Of a DNA stretch of 9,806 bases, positions 1 through 4,915 are shown piece by piece. The notes under the pieces are model-generated. The model was given only the letters and a program-made list of their open reading frames with translations. It searched no databases and was not told the DNA's origin. The position numbers and the translations under genes are program-made. The first letter of the stretch is position 1, and each line of letters opens with the position of its first letter. The stretch covers positions 195 to 10,000 of the forward strand of contig DHVL01000041.1 in assembly GCA_002412645.1 (NCBI GenBank), given 5' to 3'. This DNA comes from Candidatus Dojkabacteria bacterium UBA5209 (GTDB lineage: Bacteria; Patescibacteriota; Dojkabacteria; SC72).

Positions 1-38
1 ATGGTTAAACTCTCATTTTTCTCAATCTCATTCTCCAT
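1..38 (-). CDS. Possible N-terminus of a divergent gene (partial)
   Basis: On the minus strand an ATG at 38-36 opens a frame reading MENEIEKNESLT that is still open at the window edge. An in-frame stop lies six codons upstream (57-59), so this is the first possible ATG. The very acidic, polar N-terminus with A-rich codons looks coding, and the position opposite a strong rightward promoter fits a divergent gene pair. No Shine-Dalgarno is visible, which matches the other genes here. With only 12 codons there is no basis for a function, and the open frame could be chance. Confidence 0.3.
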   Translation of the reverse strand, partial: MENEIEKNESLT

Positions 39-130
39 ATTTAAAGCAGTAAAAGGTTATATATATCCATAATATCACAGACTGGAATAGGAAAGAAGAA
101 ACCCATATAAACATTTACCTTAAAACATAT

Positions 131-159
131 TTGACCTATCCTTAATATTTACATATAAT
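131..159 (+). promoter_or_regulatory. Sigma70-type promoter for the rpmG-rplA unit
   Basis: A -35 box TTGACC (131-136) and a perfect -10 box TATAAT (154-159) are separated by exactly 17 bases. Transcription would begin near 166, leaving a leader of about 45 bases before rpmG. No other good promoter is seen before the terminator at 2438-2463, so this one probably drives L33, tRNA-Trp, SecE, NusG, L11 and L1 together. Confidence 0.8.
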
Positions 160-209
160 ACTTTGTATTTCCCATTATATCCTAATTATTAATTTTGACC
201 CGCAAAAAT

Positions 210-374
210 ATGGCTAAGGTAAAAAGAGACATAATAGCTTTAAAATGTACAGTCTGTGAGAGTATAAATTACACCTCTTACAAAACTAAAAATATAAAAG
301 AGAAAATAGAACAGAATAAATACTGTTCTGTATGTCAGAAGCATACATTACATAAGGAGACCAAAGTTAAATAA
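210..374 (+). CDS. rpmG: Ribosomal protein L33 (bL33)
   Basis: This 54-residue basic protein is a component of the large ribosomal subunit. It begins MAKVKRDIIALKCTVC and carries two CxxC pairs, C13/C16 and C39/C42, the zinc-binding arrangement of the C+ form of L33; a YTSYKTKN segment lies between them. The length is normal for the family. It is the first gene of the unit, followed 20 bases later by tRNA-Trp and then secE-nusG, an arrangement common in bacteria. The start has no Shine-Dalgarno: the ATG follows GCAAAAAT. The stop is TAA. Confidence 0.93.
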   Translation: MAKVKRDIIALKCTVCESINYTSYKTKNIKEKIEQNKYCSVCQKHTLHKETKVK

Positions 375-394
375 TTAAGCTGTTTTACAAACGA

Positions 395-468
395 GGGCCC
401 ATAGTTTCAATTGGTTAAAACAGTGGTCTCCAAAACCATAGTTCTCCGTTCGAGTCGGAGTGGGCCTG
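395..468 (+). tRNA. trnW: tRNA-Trp (anticodon CCA)
   Basis: A full cloverleaf can be drawn. The acceptor stem is 395-401 with 461-467 and opens with a G-U pair. The D stem is GTTT 404-407 with AAAC 418-421. The anticodon stem is 423-427 with 435-439 around the loop CTCCAAA, placing anticodon CCA at 430-432. The T stem is CTCCG 444-448 with CGGAG 456-460, loop TTCGAGT. The discriminator base is G468, as usual for bacterial tRNA-Trp, and no CCA tail is encoded. A CCA rather than TCA anticodon means this tRNA reads UGG only, so it gives no sign that UGA is read as Trp. It is co-transcribed between rpmG and secE. Confidence 0.95.
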
Positions 469-486
469 TAGATATACACTAGAAAT

Positions 487-696
487 ATGAGATTAATAAG
501 AAATATAATAACAGAATTAAAACAGACAGAGTGGCCAAGTATGGACCAACTAGCAAAGTTAACCATATATACAGTAATACTTTGTGGTATAATCGCTTTG
601 CTAATAGTAGGGGTTGATCTTGTTCTCTTTTGGTTAAGAGATCTCTGGTTAGGAGAACAGGGAGAAACAGTAAGTAATTTAATATTAAACCTTTAA
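487..696 (+). CDS. secE: Preprotein translocase subunit SecE
   Basis: This 69-residue protein is the small essential subunit of the SecYEG channel that exports proteins across the cytoplasmic membrane. It has the short single-helix form typical of most bacteria. An amphipathic N-terminal helix carries the conserved ELKQTEWPS element (residues 10-18), followed by one hydrophobic membrane helix at about residues 27-50 and a short tail. It sits between tRNA-Trp and nusG, the classical arrangement, with 6 bases to the nusG start. No Shine-Dalgarno precedes the ATG (CTAGAAAT-ATG). Confidence 0.93.
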   Translation: MRLIRNIITELKQTEWPSMDQLAKLTIYTVILCGIIALLIVGVDLVLFWLRDLWLGEQGETVSNLILNL

Positions 697-702
697 CAAG
701 GG

Positions 703-1254
703 ATGGCAGACAAAGTTAAAAAAGGAAATCCAAAAGCCAAATGGTACGTTCTAAATATTAGGACTGGATATGAAAACAGTATTAAAAAGGAATTACAGCA
801 AAGAATAGAAGCTACTGGATTACAAGATAAAATAGAAGATATTTTAGTTCCAGTACAAAAGAAAATCTTTGTTAAGAAGGGTAAACAGGATGTAAAAGAG
901 GATAAGCTCTTTCCTGGATATGTATTAATAAAAATGGAGTTGAATGAAAATACATGGGATATCGTAAAAAATACTGAAGGAGTAAGAGGTTTTGTTAAAA
1001 CAGATAAATACCCAAAACCTTTACCAGAAGCAGAAGTAAAAGCAATAATGAAATTCATGGAAGTAGAACAACCTTCATACCAAAGCTCCTTTAGCGTTGG
1101 AGAAGCAGTTAAGATTACAGAGGGAGCCTTTGCAGGTTTCATTGGTAGTGTAGAATACATTGACAATACAAAAGGTAAGATAAAAGTCCTCATATCTTTC
1201 CTTGGTAGAGAAGCACCCGTTGAACTTGATTTCTCACAAGTCAACAAGCTTTAA
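703..1254 (+). CDS. nusG: Transcription termination/antitermination factor NusG
   Basis: This 183-residue protein binds RNA polymerase, influences pausing and termination, and couples transcription to the ribosome. The N-terminal NGN domain starts at KWYVLNIRTGYE (residues 13-24) and contains LFPGYVLIKM (69-78), the family's FPGY motif, and EGVRGFV (92-98). A C-terminal KOW domain spans about 130-183, with GEAVKITEGAFAGFIGSV and a terminal VELDFSQVNKL. The length is normal. The ATG follows AAGGG with no spacer, too close to act as a standard Shine-Dalgarno. rplK follows after 25 bases. Confidence 0.95.
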   Translation: MADKVKKGNPKAKWYVLNIRTGYENSIKKELQQRIEATGLQDKIEDILVPVQKKIFVKKGKQDVKEDKLFPGYVLIKMELNENTWDIVKNTEGVRGFVKTDKYPKPLPEAEVKAIMKFMEVEQPSYQSSFSVGEAVKITEGAFAGFIGSVEYIDNTKGKIKVLISFLGREAPVELDFSQVNKL

Positions 1255-1279
1255 AATATATATTTGATTAGTAATAAAA

Positions 1280-1705
1280 ATGGCAAAGGAAATAAAAAAG
1301 ATAATAAAAATTACAATACCAGCAGGACAAGCAACACCTGCACCTCCAATTGGTCCAACATTAGCACCATATGGAATCTCAACTCAGGAGTTCTGTACTC
1401 AATTTAATGAGCAAACAAGAGAAGGTAACGGTATTCTTACACCTGTAATAATTACAATATATGAAGACAGATCTTTTGAATTCATAACCAAGACCCCTCC
1501 TACAGCAGAATTGATCAGAAGAGAGATAAAGATTAAGAAGGGATCTGCAAGACCTAACTTAGATAAAGTAGGAAAACTTTCTAAAGAACAGATTCAAAAA
1601 ATTGTAGAGATAAAGATGCCAGACTTAAATACTTCAGACCCAGAGCAAGCAGCAAAGATAGTAGCTGGCACTGCAAGACAAATGGGTGTAGAAACAGAAA
1701 TATAA
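1280..1705 (+). CDS. rplK: Ribosomal protein L11 (uL11)
   Basis: At 141 residues this is exactly the usual bacterial length. L11 forms the base of the L7/L12 stalk in the GTPase-associated centre and contacts 23S rRNA. The N-terminal domain contains the proline-rich PAGQATPAPPIGPTLAPYGI region; the C-terminal rRNA-binding domain includes TKTPPTAELIRRE and ends in the GTARQMGVE motif (residues 130-138). The next gene, rplA, starts 18 bases later. The ATG follows AGTAATAAAA, with no Shine-Dalgarno. Confidence 0.96.
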   Translation: MAKEIKKIIKITIPAGQATPAPPIGPTLAPYGISTQEFCTQFNEQTREGNGILTPVIITIYEDRSFEFITKTPPTAELIRREIKIKKGSARPNLDKVGKLSKEQIQKIVEIKMPDLNTSDPEQAAKIVAGTARQMGVETEI

Positions 1706-1723
1706 CGTATAAAAATATAAATA

Positions 1724-2413
1724 ATGAAAAGAGGAAAGAAATATACAAAAGTAGTAAAAGGTTTAGATAGATCATTAGCATATACTGTAGAGAATGCTAT
1801 TAAAGAAGCTAAAAAAACCTCTTACAGTAAGTTTGTTGGTACATTAGAAGTACATTTTGATATAAAAGTACCAAAAGACAGAGATCCTAAATCTATCAAA
1901 GGTGCATTAGCACTCCCCCACTCTAGTGGTACAAAGGATATAAAGGTTGCAGCATTCGTATCTCCTGACATGGAAAAAGTAGCAAAGGAAGCAGGTGCAG
2001 ATTTTGTAGGTTTAGATAACCTAATAAAAGATGTTAAAGCAGGTAAGATGGAATTTGATGTTGCAATTGCAACTCCTTCAGTAATGCCAAAAATTGCAAT
2101 CTTAGGTAAAGAATTAGGTCCAAAAGGACTAATGCCTAGTCCAAAGAATGGAACTGTAACAGAAGATATTGAAAAAGCTGTAAGTGAATACAAAAAAGGT
2201 AAGCAAACATTTGCTTGTGATACCTCTGGAGTAATTCATATGAGTGCTGGTAAGTTAGATATGGATGATGCCAAATTAATAGAGAATGTACATGCATGTG
2301 TAGTAGCACTAGAAGAAGTGCTTGGTAAGGGATACTTACAAGCATTCGATAGGATGCACTTAGCTCCTACAATGGGTCCTAGCTTCAAAATACAATATAG
2401 TAAGCCTGAATAA
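1724..2413 (+). CDS. rplA: Ribosomal protein L1 (uL1)
   Basis: This 229-residue protein has the normal bacterial L1 length. L1 forms the mobile L1 stalk near the ribosomal E site and in many bacteria represses its own operon. Diagnostic segments are FDIKVPKDRDPKSIKGALALP, the GKELGPKGLMPSPKNGTV block (about 128-145) and the C-terminal TMGPSFKI. The gene closes the unit and is followed 24 bases later by an intrinsic terminator. Some candidate-phylum lineages are reported to lack L1, so its presence may help narrow lineage. No clear L1-binding leader is seen in the short gap before rplK. Confidence 0.96.
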   Translation: MKRGKKYTKVVKGLDRSLAYTVENAIKEAKKTSYSKFVGTLEVHFDIKVPKDRDPKSIKGALALPHSSGTKDIKVAAFVSPDMEKVAKEAGADFVGLDNLIKDVKAGKMEFDVAIATPSVMPKIAILGKELGPKGLMPSPKNGTVTEDIEKAVSEYKKGKQTFACDTSGVIHMSAGKLDMDDAKLIENVHACVVALEEVLGKGYLQAFDRMHLAPTMGPSFKIQYSKPE

Positions 2414-2437
2414 AACCCACATTTAAAAAGACTTTTT

Positions 2438-2463
2438 AGACCTCCTTAAAGGAGGTCTTTTTT
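2438..2463 (+). terminator. Intrinsic terminator after rplA
   Basis: A 9-bp perfect hairpin pairs AGACCTCCT (2438-2446) with AGGAGGTCT (2450-2458), with a TAA loop. The T run 2458-2463 follows the stem directly. It ends the rpmG-rplA transcript before the next promoter at 2467. Confidence 0.88.
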
Positions 2464-2466
2464 ACC

Positions 2467-2496
2467 TTGATATTTTCCAACCTATAGAGGTATAAT
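2467..2496 (+). promoter_or_regulatory. Sigma70-type promoter for the 128-residue CxxC protein
   Basis: A -35 box TTGATA (2467-2472) and a perfect -10 box TATAAT (2491-2496) are spaced by 18 bases. The start site would be near 2503, giving a leader of about 50 bases. That leader holds a small hairpin, GGTCT 2511-2515 with AGACC 2520-2524, loop ACCG. The promoter makes the gene at 2553 independent of the upstream ribosomal unit. Confidence 0.72.
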
Positions 2497-2538
2497 ATGC
2501 CTTGTTAATAGGTCTACCGAGACCCATTGTTCATTAAA

Positions 2539-2545
2539 AAGGGAG
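2539..2545 (+). promoter_or_regulatory. Shine-Dalgarno site, unusual for this window
   Basis: AAGGGAG lies 7 bases upstream of the ATG at 2553. It is worth noting because the other starts in the window lack a usable Shine-Dalgarno sequence. Confidence 0.65.
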
Positions 2546-2552
2546 ATTCTAA

Positions 2553-2939
2553 ATGTGTAATCTTTGCGAAGACAAAACATACTGTAATGATTGCAGAGCT
2601 GAAGAGAAAGCTCTAATAGAAGAAATTGCATTTCCAGTGCAAAATTCCAAGTCTGACAAGAGCAACCGTGTACAAATTACTGGTGATTATTTGTATCACA
2701 AAGGTCGCGCTTATCATATATCAGAAGACTTTCAAGACAAAAGGATGAAACAGAAATCCATAATTGGAACAAAAGAAGGACTTCTATTTCATATAAGAGA
2801 GCTTGAAAACAAAGAAATTGTTCTAACAAAAATTGTTAGAATCAAGGCAAGAAAGGAAGGGAGGCCTGATTATCAGGAATGTCAGAAAATTTTTATAGGT
2901 AGAATCCCCTCTAGATTGTTGGCAGACCCTAACTGGTAA
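2553..2939 (+). CDS. Hypothetical protein with N-terminal CxxC-CxxC motif
   Basis: A 128-residue protein that I do not recognise. Its N-terminus MCNLCEDKTYCNDC has cysteines at 2, 5, 11 and 14, a likely small zinc-binding knuckle. A charged region, then a basic strand-rich C-terminal part (LTKIVRIKARKEGRP, residues about 90-104) could contact nucleic acid, but that is inference. It has its own promoter. It is also the only gene here with a well-placed Shine-Dalgarno, AAGGGAG at 2539-2545, 7 bases from the ATG, which supports the start. It uses a few CGT/CGC arginine codons, uncommon in the neighbours. Its position between rplA and rplJ, genes often adjacent in bacteria, suggests an insertion or a lineage-specific regulator. 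Confidence 0.75.
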   Translation: MCNLCEDKTYCNDCRAEEKALIEEIAFPVQNSKSDKSNRVQITGDYLYHKGRAYHISEDFQDKRMKQKSIIGTKEGLLFHIRELENKEIVLTKIVRIKARKEGRPDYQECQKIFIGRIPSRLLADPNW

Positions 2940-2966
2940 ATTTAAAAACTCGGTAGATCTAAAATC

Positions 2967-3026
2967 AGAAGGGAACTATACAGTTCAAATATATCTCTTA
3001 ATTGAGATTATCTATAGTTCCCTTCT
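2967..3026. repeat. 14-bp perfect inverted repeat with nested hairpin
   Basis: AGAAGGGAACTATA (2967-2980) is the exact reverse complement of TATAGTTCCCTTCT (3013-3026). The 32-base interval contains a second hairpin, ATCTC 2993-2997 with GAGAT 3004-3008. The downstream arm is followed by AACAAACCC, not a T run, so it is not a standard intrinsic terminator in the plus direction. It sits between the CxxC gene and the -35 box of the rplJ promoter. It could be a transcript 3' end, an RNase III-type processing site or a protein-binding site. Confidence 0.75.
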
Positions 3027-3035
3027 AACAAACCC

Positions 3036-3064
3036 TTGACCATCCCCTACTCTTCATATATAAT
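3036..3064 (+). promoter_or_regulatory. Sigma70-type promoter for rplJ-rplL
   Basis: A -35 box TTGACC (3036-3041) and a perfect -10 box TATAAT (3059-3064) are spaced by 17 bases. The -35 hexamer and spacer match the promoter at 131-159 exactly, so the two ribosomal units probably share promoter strength. Transcription would start near 3071. Confidence 0.82.
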
Positions 3065-3070
3065 CACTTC

Positions 3071-3156
3071 AGTAATTATCCTAAGAAACATGGTACAAAA
3101 ATAAATCCATGCGAGGAAAATGATAATTCAACATATTAATTAAATAAGTATATACG
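3071..3156 (+). promoter_or_regulatory. Structured rplJ leader, possible L10 autoregulatory site
   Basis: The leader of about 86 bases folds on paper into an elongated stem. The base is AATTATC (3074-3080) with GATAATT (3122-3128), a short CCT/AGG step can form inside it, and the tip is CATGG (3089-3093) with CCATG (3107-3111). Purine-rich asymmetric internal loops (AAGAAA opposite CG, and AAAAT) separate the helices, which is compatible with a kink-turn. In many bacteria the L10-L12 complex binds a kink-turn leader here to repress its own translation. The position and shape fit, but I cannot confirm the consensus. Confidence 0.45.
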
Positions 3157-3678
3157 ATGTCTAAAAGTCGTACCCAAAAAGAAGTGCTACTTAAAAAGTA
3201 TAAAGATTTAATAGAAAGTAAATCTGGATACCTTTTAGTAAACTCTGAAAAGATCGATACTACAACAGTAACAGGTCTTAAGATAGAATTAAAGGATGTA
3301 GATGCAAACTTTACAGTTCTTAAAAATAGTATCTTTAAGGTAGCATTACAAGAAACAGATCAACCCCTACAAGTACAGGAATTTGATGGCCCAACAGCTA
3401 TCATTACATTTGAACAAGATCCAACAGCACCTGCAAAATTAGTAAAGAAGATACAGAAAGAAACAGAACTTTTAGAACCAAGAAGCGGAGTATTTGAAGG
3501 AGAGTTCTTAACGGCAGAGAGGGTAATGCAATTAGCAGAAATCCCATCTAAGGAAGTACTACTCTCAAGATTAGTTGGTACTATGAATGCACCACTAACC
3601 GGCTTTATGAATGCAGTAACAGGTAACGTAAGAGGTTTAACTGTAGTACTTAATGGTATAGCAGAGAGCAAATCTTAA
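3157..3678 (+). CDS. rplJ: Ribosomal protein L10 (uL10)
   Basis: This 173-residue protein is the base of the ribosomal stalk and carries L7/L12 dimers on its C-terminal helix. Family features are the N-terminal helix MSKSRTQKEVLLKKYKDLIE, the FTVLKNSIFKVAL segment (about 52-64; compare the usual VVKNTLAKRAL), the LLSRLVGTMNAPLTGF region and the C-terminal helix. rplL follows after 37 bases in the same transcript. The ATG has no Shine-Dalgarno, and the paired region of the leader ends 28 bases upstream of it. Confidence 0.95.
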   Translation: MSKSRTQKEVLLKKYKDLIESKSGYLLVNSEKIDTTTVTGLKIELKDVDANFTVLKNSIFKVALQETDQPLQVQEFDGPTAIITFEQDPTAPAKLVKKIQKETELLEPRSGVFEGEFLTAERVMQLAEIPSKEVLLSRLVGTMNAPLTGFMNAVTGNVRGLTVVLNGIAESKS

Positions 3679-3715
3679 TTAGTTATATATTATTTTAATT
3701 TATTTTATTTACAAA

Positions 3716-4123
3716 ATGTCAGACGAAGTAAACAAAGAGCTTCCTACATTAACAGAGAATGCACAGAAAGTAATTGAAATGGTTGAAAAAATGACCGTTT
3801 TAGAACTTGCAGACCTCGTTAAGGTAATGGAAGATAAGTTCGGAGTAAGCGCAGCAGCTCCAGTAGCAGTAGCAGCAGCTCCAGCAGAAGCAGCACCTGC
3901 AGAGGAAGAGAAATCATCCTTTGATATTGTTCTAAAAGAAGCAGGAGCAAACAAGATTGCTGTAATCAAAGTAGTAAGAGAGATTACAGAGCTTGGATTA
4001 AAAGAAGCTAAAGATCTTGTAGATGGTGCACCTCAAACAGTAAAAGAAGCTGTTAAGAAAGAGGACGCTGAAGCTATCAAAGCAAAATTTGAAGAGGCAG
4101 GTGCTACAGTAGAGTTAGCATAA
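3716..4123 (+). CDS. rplL: Ribosomal protein L7/L12 (bL12)
   Basis: This 135-residue acidic protein forms the flexible stalk that recruits translation factors. It has the usual three parts: an N-terminal dimerisation domain (about 12-45, MTVLELADLVKVMEDKFGV), an alanine-proline hinge (about 45-63) and the C-terminal factor-binding domain (about 67-135) with FDIVLKEAGANKIAVIKVVRE and GLKEAKDLVDGAP. It is somewhat longer than the usual 120-125 residues because of an N-terminal extension of about ten residues. It is the last gene of the unit, followed by a terminator. Confidence 0.96.
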   Translation: MSDEVNKELPTLTENAQKVIEMVEKMTVLELADLVKVMEDKFGVSAAAPVAVAAAPAEAAPAEEEKSSFDIVLKEAGANKIAVIKVVREITELGLKEAKDLVDGAPQTVKEAVKKEDAEAIKAKFEEAGATVELA

Positions 4124-4147
4124 CCAATTCTTTACTTTGGTAAACAA

Positions 4148-4176
4148 AAAAAAGAGGTCATATCGACCTCTTTTTT
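4148..4176 (+). terminator. Intrinsic terminator after rplL
   Basis: A GAGGTC/GACCTC stem (4154-4159 with 4165-4170) with loop ATATC is extended by flanking A and T runs and leads into six Ts (4171-4176). The A run also allows termination on the opposite strand. It separates the ribosomal unit from the ATP-grasp operon. Confidence 0.85.
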
Positions 4177-4181
4177 CATAT

Positions 4182-4211
4182 TCGACAATATATACATAGA
4201 CAAAGTATAAT
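4182..4211 (+). promoter_or_regulatory. Sigma70-type promoter for the ATP-grasp operon
   Basis: A -35 box TCGACA (4182-4187; one mismatch to TTGACA) and a perfect -10 box TATAAT (4206-4211) are spaced by 18 bases, with a start site near 4218. It lies 6 bases after the rplL terminator, so the five-gene operon has its own transcription start. Confidence 0.7.
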
Positions 4212-4249
4212 GATGGCGGAGAATATTCTAATTTTTGTATATCACAAAT

Positions 4250-4915
4250 ATGTTTGAAACCTCTAAATTAACAGAATGGATATTAAGCAATGGAGTTTCT
4301 GAAACGGTATTAGAATTACTAATAGCGGTATGTATATTAGCAACAGTTGTAAGTATAGCAAGATATATTTTTGATTCTAAAACATACGGAATATATGCTC
4401 CAATACTACTTGCAATTGCTTACTCATACACAGGACTAAAGTATGGATTAGCAATTACTCTAGTAGTAATACTAACTTCCCTACTCTCTTTTTCAGTGCT
4501 TAATAAAATTAGAATGCACTACATTACCCGTATAGCCACCAACTATACAGTCCTTGCCATGGTACTAATTCTCTTCTTCATACTAATAGAGAGATTTGGT
4601 TTAGGATTAGAGAATATGGCAAATATTCCACCTCTAGCATTTATATCCATAGCCGCTCTCTCTGATTTTTTCATCAAACAATATCTTAAAAAGTCTCTTC
4701 AGGGTTCCTTGATAACACTTTTTGGGACAATCTTTGTAGCAGTAATAGGATGGTTTGTAATAACTAGAGAGATAATTTCCGAATATATGCTTAACAACCT
4801 TTGGATATTACCCCTACTAACAATATTAAACATTCTACTTGGTAGATTTACTGGATTAAGATTAAAGGATTACCTTAGATTTAGAATCACAGCAAAAGAT
4901 GATTCCAATAATTAG
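4250..4915 (+). CDS. Seven-helix membrane protein of the transglutaminase-associated 7TM family
   Basis: This is an integral membrane protein of 221 residues with about seven hydrophobic helices, near residues 17-39, 45-61, 65-85, 97-115, 124-141, 153-172 and 179-200. The stretch IARYIFDSKTYGIYAPILLA (36-55), followed by a TGL..GL motif, resembles the 7TM domain usually fused to an inactive transglutaminase (recalled as Pfam 7TM_transglut). In proteobacteria that protein is commonly encoded beside an alpha-L-glutamate ligase-like ATP-grasp enzyme, and here the next gene is of that type. The transglutaminase-like extracytoplasmic domain is absent. I chose the ATG at 4250; an in-frame TTG at 4235 would add five residues, but the ATG after CACAAAT matches the neighbours. 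It overlaps the next gene by 17 bases. A role as membrane anchor, sensor or exporter is inference. Confidence 0.72.
   Translation: MFETSKLTEWILSNGVSETVLELLIAVCILATVVSIARYIFDSKTYGIYAPILLAIAYSYTGLKYGLAITLVVILTSLLSFSVLNKIRMHYITRIATNYTVLAMVLILFFILIERFGLGLENMANIPPLAFISIAALSDFFIKQYLKKSLQGSLITLFGTIFVAVIGWFVITREIISEYMLNNLWILPLLTILNILLGRFTGLRLKDYLRFRITAKDDSNN

Noticed and set aside
1..72. 23-codon plus-strand frame starting at base 1
   Set aside because: It is short and hydrophobic without family resemblance; the opposite strand gives a more protein-like N-terminus.
195..200. Second TTGACC hexamer just before rpmG
   Set aside because: No -10 box lies at the right distance; it would place a start site inside rpmG.
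375..566. 63-residue minus-strand open frame
   Set aside because: It covers the whole tRNA-Trp and the start of secE, both well supported, and has no recognisable family features.
693..1247. 184-residue minus-strand open frame opposite nusG
   Set aside because: It is a full-length shadow of nusG on the other strand, produced by the AT-rich codon use; nusG has clear NGN and KOW domains.
1822..2345. Two minus-strand open frames opposite rplA
   Set aside because: Both lie within the L1 gene and have no family signature or separate promoter.
3360..3969. Minus-strand open frames opposite rplJ and rplL
   Set aside because: They are shadows; the serine/alanine-rich translation opposite rplL simply mirrors its alanine hinge.
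4235..4249. TTG start five codons upstream for the 7TM gene
   Set aside because: All other plus-strand genes here start with ATG, and the ATG at 4250 has the same A/T-rich context as its neighbours.
4213..4257. Micro-ORF ATGGCGGAG... before the 7TM gene
   Set aside because: Only 14 codons, overlapping the 7TM start and lacking any supporting signal. A leader peptide cannot be excluded but is not supported.
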